Assembly: GCA_021234155.1 (NCBI GenBank)
Contig: JAJEKV010000020.1
Location: forward strand, 19,277,018 to 19,341,017
Direction: 5' to 3'
DNA length: 64,000 nucleotides
Source: Isoetes taiwanensis
Taxonomy: Eukaryota; Streptophyta; Lycopodiopsida; Isoetales; Isoetaceae
Positions 34,964-51,200 of this stretch are shown one piece after another. Made by a program: the position numbers and the translations under genes. Positions within the stretch are counted from its first letter, which is position 1. Every line of letters starts with the position of its first letter. The notes under the pieces are model-generated. The model was given only the letters and a program-made list of their open reading frames with translations. It had not been told where the DNA came from and searched no databases.

Positions 34964-36111
34964 GGCCTTTGGGATAAGGTTGCTCGTGAATTTGTGAAAG
35001 TGGGGTTCATGATGGTTGGGCATACGCATGATGATATAGATGCATCCTTCAGAACTTTCTCTGCCAAGCTCAAGAGAGAAAATGTGACTAGTCTCCCTGA
35101 ACTAATGGATGTGTTTGAGAGCTGCATTGACCCCACCCAATGGCTTTCTTGATGGATGAGGTTGCAGATTGGAAATCATTTGTCGAGGGATACTTGTTAG
35201 ATGGTAAGGATCAGTTGACAGGACACGCAAAGCCACTTTAGTTCAAGTTTTGGGTTAGGGATGAAATACCAATCATGCAATATAAGTGGAGACCAGGTGA
35301 CAAGTTGTGGATGCAAGGAATCGAGTTGTGGCAACGGGGTGCTACAGGTGAAGTTCTTATTCCTAAAGGGCAGCCAAAACCACTACCTCCCTTCAAGACT
35401 GTTAAAGACTCTAGCCAACTAGTGAAGGGCATCAAGGATTATATAACGCACTGTGATGATGTTCAAAATGGAAAGCACACCTCCACTCTTAAGAAAAAAT
35501 ACATGGACTCCCTAATCAATTACTGGGAGAAAGTTGTGACATGCTTAGAAACTGAACAACCATGTGGGGGGGAGCTGAGAGATGGGTTCTTGCCAGAGTC
35601 CAGATGGGAGGGTTCTCAAGGAGCAAGCACGTCTAAGAATGTTCACTTGGGTCCTAACAAAGGTTCCAAGTGGTTTGTGGGAAGTAAGGCCTCAAAGCCG
35701 AAGTGGTTTGATCTTCCTGAGTGGGATCTCTTTGAGGACATCAAGGAAGGATACTTTGTGTTAGTAAGGCCTGATGATGAGGATTGTCCAATATGGTTAG
35801 GGGTAAAACTCTCTGATGTAACCACCACTATGGATGATGGAGAGGAGTTGCGTCCTGGATTCCAAGTTCAATATTGGGAGCCCATTGGAAGACACAAGAA
35901 GGGCAACTTGAAGGAGCAATACACCGACTGCTGGGAGAAGAAATGGAGGGCAAATCATGTTGATCCTCAAAGGAGGGAATTGGTGGAGTGTGTGGTATGG
36001 TCATATCCAAGTTCTCACATTGCAACGGACAAGACACACAAGGTCCCAAAAAGGGAGATGGACAAAGCCATGAGCAACCTCCATGCTATATCATTGTATG
36101 AGGGTAGATAA
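34964..36111 (+). pseudogene. DUF7869-type transposase-like protein, C-terminal part (copy 2)
   Basis: Begins GLWDKVAREFVKVGFMMVGH and continues THDDIDASFRTFSAKLK. The VGHTHxDID block is the best conserved motif of the family. A frameshift after CIDPTQ (about 35,142) is followed by MAFLMDEVADWKSFVEGYLL, a TAG at 35,239-35,241 (CAG to TAG), then an open 278-codon frame with WRPGDKLWMQGIELW and VLVRPDDEDCPIWLGVKLSD, to the stop at 36,109. The N-terminal two thirds are missing; copy 1 at 25.0-26.6 kb has the complementary part on the opposite strand. Confidence 0.6.
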
Positions 36112-36690
36112 TATTGAGAAGCTTGAAAACTTTCTCAACTAGTGGTTTGTAAAATTTATGAGGAAAACAAGTTATCCAGTTCTTTGTGTGTGATGTGTAA
36201 TTCTATTCAAGCATTCAATTCAGATTTTTTTTCCTATAGTATGAGTCCCATTTTCAGTCCGAGTCCCAAAATTCGAGATTTGACCCCACTTTAATTAAAT
36301 GCGACTTAGAAGATAATAAACTGTTTTTTCTTCATTAACATCAAAGGTGTTACATGAACTCATTTCAAATAGAGGAATACAAACTTCTTGACTGGAAACT
36401 ATCACAGAAATGTCTGTGAACCGACGTTGTACGAAACCTTTATGAAATTATACTATTTATGTAGTCAGGATCGGGAATATTATATCATACTCATTTAAAT
36501 TCGATATGAGATCCCCATAGCACATTGAAAGTTAAGTTCCAATCATTTACAAATTTGAAACTGAACTTGAACAGAACATACTGTTCTAAGTACCTTACCG
36601 AAGCTCAAAAAAATAACAGAAATAAAAAAACAAACAAATTAAAAACGACAGTGCAGGACAAAGGTGAGAAGAATACCTCTGAATTTGATA
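36112..36690. other. AT-rich 3' flank, no gene
   Basis: Contains the repeated words GAGTCCCA(T/A)TTTTC / GAGTCCCAAAATTC and long A/T runs. Nothing coding is supported. Confidence 0.5.
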
Positions 36691-37884
36691 TTAATTTGTC
36701 TGCTTTGATGCAGTAAGTTTAGCAATCTCCAGTAGAGTATCCTTTGTCATTTGACATATGCTTTCTGTCATTGTAGTCATTGATTGGACAATCTTCAAAG
36801 TATTAGCTGACCTCATGGACTCCAACTCCCTGAACAATTCATGTTTTTTAACAGATTCTTCCTTCATGAAATCAAGTTTCCTTTTTTCATTTTTTCCAAA
36901 GCTATTTGTCATGTTGGATATCCCAGCTGCAATTTCTTCATCAACGTAAACCTGAGATCTCTTTTTTGTTGTTGGCTTACCACTAACCCCAGGCTGATTG
37001 CATGCAGCAGACCGGGGACTCGTGTCAGAAGGATTGAAAGTACTTGGAGTATCTTTGCTGGATTTTTTCTCCTGAGCATGAATTATCTTTGCTACCATTT
37101 CCTTCATTTGCAACAGTGCTGACAGGGCTATCATCTGCAATGTTTATGAATTCTTCTTCCACAAAAGATGCATTTGTTCCAATTGTCTCATAGAAGGCAT
37201 CAGACATGAATGTGTTTGAGAACATACCAGCATCCTCAAATGCCTCGGCCCCAAATTCCCCATCATCCCCTGCACCTGGAATGTCCCTTTCATTTGTCAC
37301 TCCATGCTTAAGATCTTCCATAGCTTCAAACCATCGCCAACTAGGTGGCTCAGAGCCAGTTCTTTCAGATGCTTCTTTCTCATCCCTGAATTTTATTTGC
37401 AATTTATCCCACTTGTTTCTTAATTGTCTCAAATCTTCAAGGCCATGAACTATATGGGTTGCAATTTCACCATAATCTCTCTCCATTGGCTTGAAGAAAG
37501 ATTGATACTTTCATTATTATGCACCTTGTACTCCTTCATCAAAGCAAGCATGGTGGAGATTGCATTGTCCGACCAATCTACACGAGTTTTCATTTTCTTG
37601 GCCCGGTTAAGAGCAACATAATTGCTTTCGTGCACAACTAAGGCTAAATCATTGGGGAGGGGTTCAGATTGAACCTCAGGTAATCCATCTTCTGGCTGAT
37701 CCCTCTTCCTTCCCCTTACATTGCAATTAGAAGCCCTTGCAGGCTCGAAATTTATCTCAATGGCCACAGATTGGGAAACTGATCCAATCATCCTCTTAGT
37801 TCTTCTTGGAGCCAATTTCTCGGTCCTTGGGGGAACAAAAGGCTTCTTAGCATTCGGCAAAGACGATCTGGTTGCCTTCGTCAT
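36691..37884 (-). pseudogene. Harbinger Myb/SANT-like protein (H7)
   Basis: The ATG at 37,884 gives MTKATRSSLPNAKKPFVPPR. The trihelix-like domain has VDWSDNAISTMLALMKEYK, SQWREIMVKLQP and LRQLRNKWDKLQIKFRDEKE. A frameshift near 37,470 splits the domain and another near 37,100 splits the linker. The C-terminus has SPRSAACNQPGVSGKP and a coiled segment ending LLEIAKLTASKQTN at 36,691. It is diverged from H3 and H8, so it is a different subfamily. The gene is in the expected position, pointing inward from a right end. Confidence 0.85.
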
Positions 37885-38265
37885 GTTCTTGAGACAATTT
37901 GTGCCTGATTTTTCAAGCAGGCAGATGCTAAGAATGTGGTTATTACCAAAGCATTTCACAAATTGAAGTAAAGAAATGCAAAAAATGCTTACCGGATTCA
38001 CAATTGGCGCTGAATGCGATGCTAGGAGGGAAGAATTTTGAAGCTTCGATTCTTGGAGCCCGCCCACCTTGAACAGAGGCCGGAATTAAGGTCAAAAATT
38101 CTGGCCTCCAAAAATTGGCTCCATAAAGTTTTCGAGACGTTATCCTTAACGGACATTTTATTAATGGAAATGCCCCTAACAGCAGTTAGGGGCGAATTAT
38201 CTCTAAATGCGAGAGTCCACTAAGTGGACTCTCGCATCTCTCCTTCCATTTCGTCTCTCAAATCA
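36691..38265. mobile_element. PIF/Harbinger element H7, right half
   Basis: Consists of the Myb-like gene plus a right end with the family hairpin (38,172-38,193) and CT-rich terminus. The expected CATGTGGCC terminal repeat is absent. The element runs through a short CT tract straight into the H8 left terminal repeat, so the two may share or have lost one terminus. Confidence 0.6.
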
Positions 38266-38279
38266 TCTCTCTCTCTCTT
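38266..38279. repeat. Short (TC)n tract between H7 and H8
   Basis: Seven CT units at the junction of two Harbinger elements. Confidence 0.85.
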
Positions 38280-38611
38280 GCGTCGGCCACATGCTCGTAA
38301 AAAAACGCATCTCTCGTCACATACGGTTCCTCCCCTAAATGTACGTATTTTTTTGGGAGGAGAGGAGAGACAATTGTCTCTCGTGGCTTAACACCTCGGT
38401 TATGGGCATAATTTTTGCTGGTTGCCGGATTTTCGATCGTGCATCCATTCCGGCCGACGAGAGAAAATGTGGGATAATTCGATCGTAACGTTCAATTCGG
38501 GCGCTAGATTGTGGGATATTCAAGCCTGTTTTCTTCTTGGTTTGGCGGGCTATGTGGGATAATTCATTTCTAGTTTTGCCTCCCCACGCTTTCCATTCCA
38601 GCCATTAAACC

Positions 38612-38790
38612 ATGGATCCGGTCATTCTTGGCATGATTGCCATGCTTTTTCGGGCTTTGACACTCGGATTTGCATTATAGAGATATTGTTTGCAGCTATT
38701 GGAACTCAACGAGCTCGAAGACCCAATGACCCTGTTCGATGATGAGGTTTTAGAAGATAACAATGGTATGTTTTTTTGCGCATCTGCAGC
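38612..38790 (+). pseudogene. Harbinger transposase, N-terminal stub (H8)
   Basis: MDPVILGMIAMLFRALTLGF, then a TAG at 38,678-38,680 where H1 has CAG, then LLELNELEDPMTLFDDEVLE up to the deletion junction (GCATCTGCAGC / CATCTGTGATATTCC). No catalytic domain. Confidence 0.85.
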
Positions 38791-39489
38791 CATCTGTGAT
38801 ATTCCCATTGCAATGTCCTCATCTATCTGCAACATGGACTTCTTTCTACTGGTAGGTTTTCCACAAACTCCAGGCTGATTACATGCAGCTGATCTAGGAC
38901 TTGAAGAATCTGTCTGGTTTCCTGTTGGTGTCCTATTGATTGGAATTTCTGGCATCACCGGACTACTCGGATTTCCCGTGTTTACATTATTGTTTGAATT
39001 GGGTGGATCAGCAAAGTGGTCTTCAAATGCTGCATCTGTTCCAACAGTTTCAAAGAAAGTGTCATTCATGAAAGATTCTGAGTAATTTGTATGTAAGTCT
39101 GCAGCCTCGAAAGCTTCATTCCCAAATTCACCATCATCACCAGCACCTGGTATTGGATTATCTGAGGTAACACCATATTTAACTTCTTCCATTCTGTCTA
39201 TCACTTTCGAATTTTTCTTCTCATGCACAACAATAGCCAAAGCAGAATCGATTTCAAAAGATTCACTCATAATATCAGAGGATGCCTGAATTTCGCTCAA
39301 TACACGCTTGGATCTGTTTTCCTTTGGCTGTCTTGAAGATGGAATTGGCTTAGAATTAGTCTCCAAATGCACATCCATGGAGATCTGGCCTGTCATTTTC
39401 CGGGTCCTTCTTGGTGCCATTTTTTCAACCCGAGGAGGCACGAAAGGCTTGCTGGTTGCTGGCAAAGCAGATCGAGAGGCCTTAGACAT
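38791..39489 (-). pseudogene. Harbinger Myb-like protein lacking its DNA-binding domain (H8)
   Basis: The ATG at 39,489 gives MSKASRSALPATSKPFVPPR. The frame then runs through KRVLSEIQASSDIMSESF to KKNSKVID and jumps directly to RMEEVKYGV. In H3 about 90 residues holding the whole trihelix domain lie between these points. The deletion is in frame and the two parent sequences share TGTC at the junction. The protein continues through the acidic linker to DEDIAMGISQMA and is then cut by the transposase junction. The open frame goes on antisense through the transposase to 38,605, which is fortuitous. Confidence 0.85.
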
Positions 39490-39904
39490 CTGAATCCAAA
39501 TAATTGATTGGGAATAAGGTCGACTTAAAACGAAATTGAGGATCAAAACTTAATGTATGAATGCACAAAAAACAGAATGCAAATGCGTGCGTAATCTGAT
39601 GAATACCTGGATCGTAATCGGCTAATTGCTTTGAGAAATTGGATACTGGCGGCCTTGAAGATCAAGAAGCAGGGGAAATGGCGCCCCTGGTTTTCGGTGT
39701 GGGAAACATTTCGGGCAGTTTTTTCAGGCAGCGAAAATTAAGGCTAATTGTTTGGTTAGTGGGCAATGAAAACGCCCCTAACGGCTGTTAGGGGCGAATC
39801 ATCTCTCGAGGTGAGAGTTGGGTTTTCCCACTCTCACCCATCTCTCCCCCATCTCTCATCTCTCGTATTGTCTCTCGTCATCTCTAAGTCAGCATGTGGC
39901 CAAC

Positions 39905-39906
<2 letters not shown>

Positions 39907-39990
<84 letters not shown>
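39907..39990. repeat. (TC)n tract between H8 and LINE
   Basis: 84 bp of pure CT repeat between the H8 right terminal repeat and the truncated 5' edge of the LINE. Confidence 0.97.
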
Positions 39991-43795
<3,805 letters not shown>

Positions 43796-46700
43796 ATGGA
43801 ACCTGTTCTAATATTTCTTCTTCTTCTTCTTTTAACAGCCCAACAGGCAGAAGCCTTACAGGAGGAGGTGGTACCCAAATTGCAGCTGGGTTTGCTGTCG
43901 GATTGCATAATTCAAAATGTGGATCTACCCACAGTAGATCGTTGGCAAAAGTGTACACAAGAGGGGGCTCTTTCCCCTCTTTCTCCTCTTCCTCTTCCTC
44001 CAGAAATTTTATTAGATCAACAGCACCAAAATCATCTGGATACTTCAGATTCTTACCGCCCCATCGCTGGGCGCACAAAAAGTTTTGTCAAAGTTTTTGG
44101 CAAAGCTCGCCAGTCTGTGAAATCTTTGTTTCATGGCCGACATAAGATAATTAATGGTTTTCTCACGATTGTTCCTGAGGAATTGCCTGCTGAGCAACAG
44201 GATTCTGAAATCCATGTATCAAACTTACAAGAGATTGGGGATGCGGAAACTTCATTTCAGAATGAGCAACAACATTCTGACAACCAAGTGTCAAGCGTAC
44301 AAGATATTGGGAATGCGGAAACCCCATCTCAGAAGGCTAATTCATTAGATGCCGTAGGAGATGAACACACTCCAAAGCAAGTTGCCGCTATGCCTAGGGA
44401 TGTACCAGATACGAGCAAGTAAGTTCTTGCCGGAAAATTATCATTTGGGGTTTCAGTATAGATTAATTTAGTTTTTTGCAGAATTACAGATGGTTCGGAA
44501 AATACAGAGAATGGGAATCCTTATAGCGCATGTTTTGGACCGGCCTTCTTGGCTGCAGGTGCTATAGCTCCGTTTATCTTAGCTAAACTAGTAAACCTGA
44601 AAAGGCGGAAACCTATAACAACGCATCAATACGGAAAGGCTTCATCTGCAACAGAAGAACCATCAAACCAAAATGTCAACGAAACTGATATAGGCATTTC
44701 TGTTGAGCTTCTAGGTTCACAGATAGGAACGGTTCTTGGTATTGTTGTTTCTGAGGTAAGGATATCTGCAAGCCAGTTGATTAAGAAAGGCTTTCTTTTT
44801 TTTTGGTCAAATGCTTCCAACAACTTTTGATGTCATCCATTTCAAATGAATTTTTTTTGCAGTTATTGAATTCAAAATTTAGGAAACCTGATGAAGCCTT
44901 AAGTGCAGAAGAGGTGGCTGTGGTATGTATCTCCCTATAGTCTATGTTTTGTTTGTGCCATAGAATAGAATATAATGAAAGTTAAGATGCTAATACTTAT
45001 TCTTTGCTATGTTGCTACAGCTGATCGAGAGAACAATGAAAGAGTTACTAAACCCGGTATGCTTTATCCTTACAAGTCAACAATTTATGGCAACACATTT
45101 ACTGAGCTGATAAACTCATCTCTTTGTAGCTCAATATTCAGTAGTGCGCTTCTTCTATAATGCTTAAAACCATATAGGTTAAAAATGGTACCTGCCTATC
45201 TGCGTTAGTATTTTTTGCAACCCTTGAACCTGCGTGCGTTAGTTTTTTTTCAGCCCTAATTTGTCTTTAAAATTTTCGCTTCAAAGAAAACTTCATCAGG
45301 TTTTGTCATTGTTGAATTTTCACTTACCTATGTTCTTTTTAATGAATGCATCTGATGTGTTTGAATGTGTTTGAGAGCAGGTTCTTAAGTGTAAGAGCAA
45401 CACTTTTGTAGAGGGATTTGTGCACTCTTTCAGAAGCATACTTTTTATCACTAAATGCCTTGAAGATGCATATGCAAACAAGCTGAGAACTGGGATGAAC
45501 CAGGTTATCAATTCCCAGAACTCGCTACCTGAAGAACAATTACAGCCTGCCTCAACAGAAAATAGCTGCACTGTGGCCATAAAGAGGAGCAAGGTACACG
45601 CATCCCTTGGTTCTATGAATCAGGAAGCCGGTGAATGCTATTTGAATGAGTATTCAGACAGAGACATGTTTGAAACTCTTCAAAGGGCTTCAGGAAATTG
45701 CTTAGAGAATGCTTCACATCTGTCTAGTGCTACAAAAGCTTTAAATTGTACAAAGGGAGAACTTAAAGATTGTAGATTTCCTAAAGATAAGCAGCAATGT
45801 GTTTCTGATGATCCAAAGATGATTCTTAGTGATGCTTCAGAACCTTTAAATGTTACAGGGGCAGATGTTAGAGATTGTGGATTTCTTGAAGATATTGGTG
45901 GCAAGCAGAAACGTTCTAAGAAATGCATCTGTGATGACCAAAAAGTGATGCTCAGTGAGGAAATCTTCTCCGCAAAGGCTGATATTTCTTCGCTTGATGA
46001 TAACGTGAATCTAGTTTCTACTGATGATATAATTGAGAGGCTTGAGAAGCTGGAGATTGGGAACTTTTCAGCAGTAGATAAGCAACTTGGACTTCTCGTA
46101 TTAGCAGACAAAGGATTAGCAAGCTTATCTAGTCAAGAGGCACAAATGCCAAAGTGCATCGTTACAGATAGCTACTGTGCACCGGCAGTTGGTAACTTTC
46201 AGCAGCAATTTCTCAATATTCTTGAAAAATCTGTGAGTGTACAGGAGCGATCCAACCAAATTAAATCTTTAGAACTTTTCCAGAAAGTGAAACAGTTAAA
46301 TTTAAAAGAAGAACATCTGCATGTAGCATCCGAGACAAATTCTCTTATGAAGAAAAGCATAAATCTGAACAAGACCAGATTTCACTTTAAAATGCAAGAT
46401 ACTCAAGATCGCAAATTGATGGAGGCTTATGCTGCTCTGAGTAGGACTTTTGCAGCAGGCTTGACAGAAGGGCTTATTGTGATGCTTCTTATGCTCTTAT
46501 ATGGAGCGACCACATACTCCTACCATAAAATCTCGGAGCATGTTTCGGTTTGCCACCCAGTGCACAAGGTAAGGATGCTGTTGACTCATGTTTATCAAAT
46601 AGAATTGCATTTTGTTTAAATCTACAAATACTAACTCCTTAAAAATTGGATGAGATTTGCACAGGAATCTTCCAGATTTTCGTGGGTACGAGTGGATTGG

Positions 46701-47213
46701 TTGTTTCACTCTTTGGAGATGCTTTCAGGACACTTTTATGCAATGTTCTGTCGAACGTTTGTTATGGGCCGAATGATATTTGGTCTGGCTATCATTGCTT
46801 TAGTGGCTTCTATGCTTTTACGTTACACCATAAATACATCAAACCAAGCAGTGCCTGCAGCAATCATTTTGATTGTCCTGGGAGTAATATGTGGATTTGC
46901 GGGCAAAATTTCAGTTGAGAGCCTAGGTGGCAGTGGAAAGCACTGGTTATTCATTTGGGAAGTTTTCTGTCTCATTCATGCTTTTGCCTCCTGGTTTACA
47001 CCATCATTATTCCACTTACTAAATGACCCTAGCAGTAGACCTCAGAAAAGTTGGTTTTTTCAAAGAAGCCGTCAGAATATGTTCTGCTTAATTTTGAACT
47101 TTTTTATTCCAGTTATTGCTGGATTAATCCCGTTTGCTTCTCTCAGTGAAGCAATCCCAAAACTGTTAAAGGACATTTGTGCTTTAGTGACCAGGTCAGG
47201 ACCTGTCAGCTGA
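43796..47213 (+). CDS. CPR5: CPR5-like membrane nucleoporin, six exons
   Basis: Exons 43,796-44,418; 44,482-44,755; 44,863-44,922; 45,021-45,056; 45,381-46,568; 46,665-47,213, all GT-AG and in phase: 909 aa, against about 560 in Arabidopsis. CPR5 is a plant transmembrane nucleoporin that restrains effector-triggered immunity and affects endoreduplication and trichome growth. Recognised from the C-terminus: AYAALSRTFAAGLTEGLIVM, then a membrane segment, a Trp/Phe-rich loop, GRMIFGLAIIALVASMLL, AAIILIVLGVICGFAGKISV and ESLGGSGKHWLFIWEVFCLI, with a final segment IPVIAGLIPFASLSEA; five likely membrane helices. The middle has KCKSNTFVEGFVHSFRS. The acidic, repeated N-terminal half (HVSNLQEIGDAETSFQNEQQ) and the hydrophobic first 20 residues are not conserved as far as I know, so the start is uncertain. 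No lesion is visible; probably functional. Confidence 0.82.
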
Positions 47214-48204
47214 TGAATCTTACATACTTCCAAAAACATTTTTATGATAGCACGATAATGTGCTTGCGAAGGGATTCAAAGAACCTCTATGTGAGATGGC
47301 AGCATATACATTATTCAGGACTTCTCATATAGATAACGAGTACATGCTGAGATGACAGCAGTTTTGCAAAGCATTTCTAAGTGCCTGAATTCTCCGGCAT
47401 GTCAGCTTTGTATTAGACCAGAGACAAATTACTAGTCAAATGCAGTTGTCTTGGCGGCAGTTTATGCCATGCCCGGGGTACTTAAGAATATAATGTGTCT
47501 TTCCAGCTCTTCACAGATTCAGATTAACAACCAAAGTTTAGCCTGTGTGGCAGGCTTAATGTTCTCTTATTTATCTAAAGAACTCCATCCCAATATTTAT
47601 TTGCCTTCTGGCAACAATTAAGGCCAATCTAGTAAGTAGGAAGTAGCCAATAAGTATTGACACAATAGTTTTAGGTGGTCAATACGAAAATTAAACTTGA
47701 GTTAGGGTAAAATTGCTGAACTAAGTCCAAAGTTTGATGTTTCTAAAGGTGCATTTTCTCTATCTGCTAACCAATTGGACTATGCTGCCACATTTTAGCA
47801 GCATAGAAGAGCTCTGCGCACAATTTGCACATTTGTTTAACATTTGATTAGTACATGTGTGCATGAGCTAAGGGTTTGAAGACTTCCATTTTTGAAGACT
47901 CCAAGGTGACACATATGATGAAGAACCAAAGGATAGGACATTCATTAGACATCATACAAATATGGCGAGGAGGTTGAGATTCAAGCAAGTAGAATTGAGC
48001 TTAAAGTGAAGATCCCTTAAGATTAGAGTTTGGAAGACCCTTCAAGATTCATTGGTATGTGGCTAGATCCAAGTCATTTTGGTATGAATTCTATTTCCCA
48101 AGGCTTCTTTCATATTCTTACTACCTTCCCTCTCAGCCATATGCTGCCTCCGCTCCATCTACTTCTCACTCATCCTCTGCTTCCCGTCCTCCCTCCGCGA
48201 CTCA
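47214..48204. other. 3' flank of the CPR5-like gene, no further gene
   Basis: AT-rich, with no supported ORF. The right border with the LINE is unclear because the LINE 5' end cannot be placed precisely. Confidence 0.5.
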
Positions 48205-51200
48205 GGCTGCGCATACCACTGCTGCTGACAAATAGGAATTGTGCCTCCGGGTGGTCTCATGGAATTGTCGAGGCTTCCCTTGGCAGAAGGGGGTCAATCT
48301 CAACTCCGTGGCAGCCGATATGGATCTCATCTTTCTCATGGAGACATGGGAGCATGCCGAAACACAAAGCTACGATCTGTAGGGTTACCAACATTTTCGG
48401 TCTTCAATACACATGCGACAGACGGGAGGGGTCATGGTGGGGTTGCTTGCTACTACGGACAACCTTGGCATATTCGGTTTACCCTCCGTATCGCATGACG
48501 GACACACCCGGTACTTGTGGGTTCGTGCGCGCATAATGCCGGTGGCAACCCTCTTTTCGGCGGCGCTGTTATTTCCCTCACGCAGAGAGCACCTTCTATC
48601 GCTGACCACTCCGTGCGGATAGGATGGACCCTTATGTCGATCTATATGATGACATACAGCAGCACAAGCAGTTGGGTAGGGTCGTCCTTCTTGGGGATTT
48701 TAATGCACGGACATGAGTAGAGCAACCCATGAGACTTGACCCCTTTGCCGGCGATGTCTGCGGCTCGCCCAGAGGCAACCGCCCACGAGGATCGGATGGC
48801 AACTTAGGTCACTTTCGCTTTGCGAGGCAGTTGCTCTGCTATGCGGTATTTTTGACTTGATAATTTGCAACGGCCTGTCATAGTGGCCCGCTTCTCATAA
48901 GTGCACCTGCAGACAGGACAATCAGGGGGGAGGGTATAGTGTGGTAGACTATGTGCTCGTAGTTGCGCAAGATATGCATCTCATGAATCGTTTTACGGGT
49001 GGGCGGCGGTCGGGATGAAGAGGTCGACTTCGGATCACCTCCCACTCTATTTGGACATGGCTTGGCAAGCCTTGGGAACCCCACTATGCCGGCCCTCGCC
49101 ATCCCCGGTTGCGGCGGATTATGGCGGTGCGAGAACTACGCCGAGATGCTCATGGGGCGTCACACCCAAAGCAATTGCGGACCCCACACTAGAGCATCGC
49201 ATGACCGGTTGACCGGAGCTATTACGGGATGCGGCGGGCCGGGTGTTTTGGGAGCCCCCCTCTCCTCCCAGCGTAGCCCTTTCGGGGATAGCAACCTTTC
49301 AAGGTAACCCGATGGGTTGATGCGGAGTGTAAAGAATGCAAGCGCCCGGCTTCGTCACATACGGATCCGGGTACCAGCTTGCAGGCCACCTGCGATGTCA
49401 GCCCATCGAAGGAGACAAAGGCGGCGGTACCTTGCCAGCACCGGGGAGATGTTGGCCACGCTGGACACTCATCCTCGAACCTTTTGGCTTGAGAGTGCTT
49501 GAAGGCCAGCCCGACCCTGGGGGACATCACACACGCAGGCGTTGGGGCAAAGTACTTGCGGCGGCTCTACCACCCGCCAGGGACAGCGTATGCCCATACC
49601 CCCGCAGGGATGGCCCCCATTGGTTCTCCGGAGGAGGATGTTGTGGAGGGTGCACCTTGGTGGCTAATGGGAAGGCGGTGACCTCGATGGTATCTTGAGG
49701 CGAGTTACTCAAATGGGCGGCGTGGGCCGGTGCCGATCCTCACTACCACGTTCCAGCGAGCATTGCGGGGAAGGTTTCCCCGACAATGGACCCTGGCCGG
49801 GGTTGTCCCCATTCACAAAGGCGGGCCACCCACCTTGTCCGCCAATTACCCGGACGATCATGGTGATTGATATTTGCCAACATGTTGGTGGCATTCTCGG
49901 CGGCGATTGACCGGCCGGCGGCGGCAGATGTGCGAGCCCCTCACACAAGCGGGCTTTAGACCCCGCCACTCCGCGATTGACCATATCTTTACTGCTGGGA
50001 CGCGATTGAAGACGGTAGAAACCATCGGCGGGGACTTGTATTGCGCTTTGTGGACTTGGCGAAGGCTTTGATCACGGTCCCGGGGAAAAGGCGTAGGCTA
50101 GGCTGGCGTCAGCTGGGGCTGCCGCTGCCTGTGCGAGAATGCCATATACAAGGCTGTATGAGAGTTGTTTTGGCAGGATGCAGCCCCGTGGCCAAGCATT
50201 CACCAGTAGTATCGAGGGTCGGCAGGGCTGCCCCCTCTCACTAACACTTTTGGCCTCTACATTGACCCGGTTAGAGCCCGGCTTCATGAGCATGGGGGAT
50301 GGCATCGGCTTTTGCACCGGGTCATCCGCCGGCTCATCTATGCGGGCGATGTTGACCTTTCCGCCCACACCCCGAAGCTATGCGGTCTCATCACGGATGC
50401 CCTAGACACATTACGCGGGCTACTGACATGCGGCGTGAATCGGCCAAGACGGGGTGGTTCTCATATCCTCTCACGCCACCCCGCCGCCTCGCACTCATAT
50501 ATCGAGGGGGGCTGTGGAGGTCAGCCCACCTACAAGTACCTAGGGGTGGAGTTCCCCTCCTCACTCTGTTGGGAGGCGTCCATCCTGCGTGGTGTGGCGA
50601 AGGCGCTTTATGCCATGCAACTTGATCACCGTGCAGAGCTCTATGATTGGGGCCATCGGTCACATATGTTTATGTTTGGTCGAGCTTTGCCCTTCATGCG
50701 TGGGGTCGAGGGTTTGGGGCCCGGTCGTCTCTTTGGCGACACGGAATGACTTGGAGGCGCAGTGCGAAAGCATTTTTGGCACGGGCACTTGGGGTGAAAC
50801 CCGGTCCCCTATCGATTCTTACGCAGAAAGCGGATTCGCCGCCGGTGAGCGCCCATGATAGACACATCATCTATTTTCAGAAAGTGGTTAATGTGGGTGA
50901 TGCTTTCGGCTCCCGCGACCTGGCTTCTGTGCAGCGTGTGGCAATGGGCCTTAGCGGCTCAGTTTATTGGAGGGGTAAAGAGATCGGGTGGTTCGCCCGG
51001 ATGGAGCGTCTGAGAACGCATGTCGTCGAGGGTGGACACAGAGGCCGATCGTGGCGGTACTGCGGGAATACACGGACGCTTGCTTCTTTGAAAGCTCACG
51101 GGACCCCGGCGCTCTAGAGCAGGTCAAAACGGCCCATTACAAGGAGCACATCAACCCCGCGTTGGCCCGGGGACTGCAGCTCTACCTGCGTTCCAGTACC

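Larger units (their letters stand above)
38280..39906. mobile_element. PIF/Harbinger element H8, deletion derivative
   Basis: The left terminal repeat GCGTCGGCCACATGCTCG and the right AGCATGTGGCCAACGC at 39,891-39,906 are complete. Transposase N-terminus (+) joins Myb-like gene (minus) at about 38,791. A second deletion removes the Myb domain. The hairpin lies at 39,774-39,795. It is close to H1 in sequence but the deletion points differ, so both derive from one family by separate events. Confidence 0.85.

Noticed and set aside
38605-39546. A 313-aa protein including DAQKNIPLLSSKTSS at its C-terminus
   Set aside because: That C-terminus is the antisense of the H8 transposase stub. The Myb-like homology stops at about 38,791.
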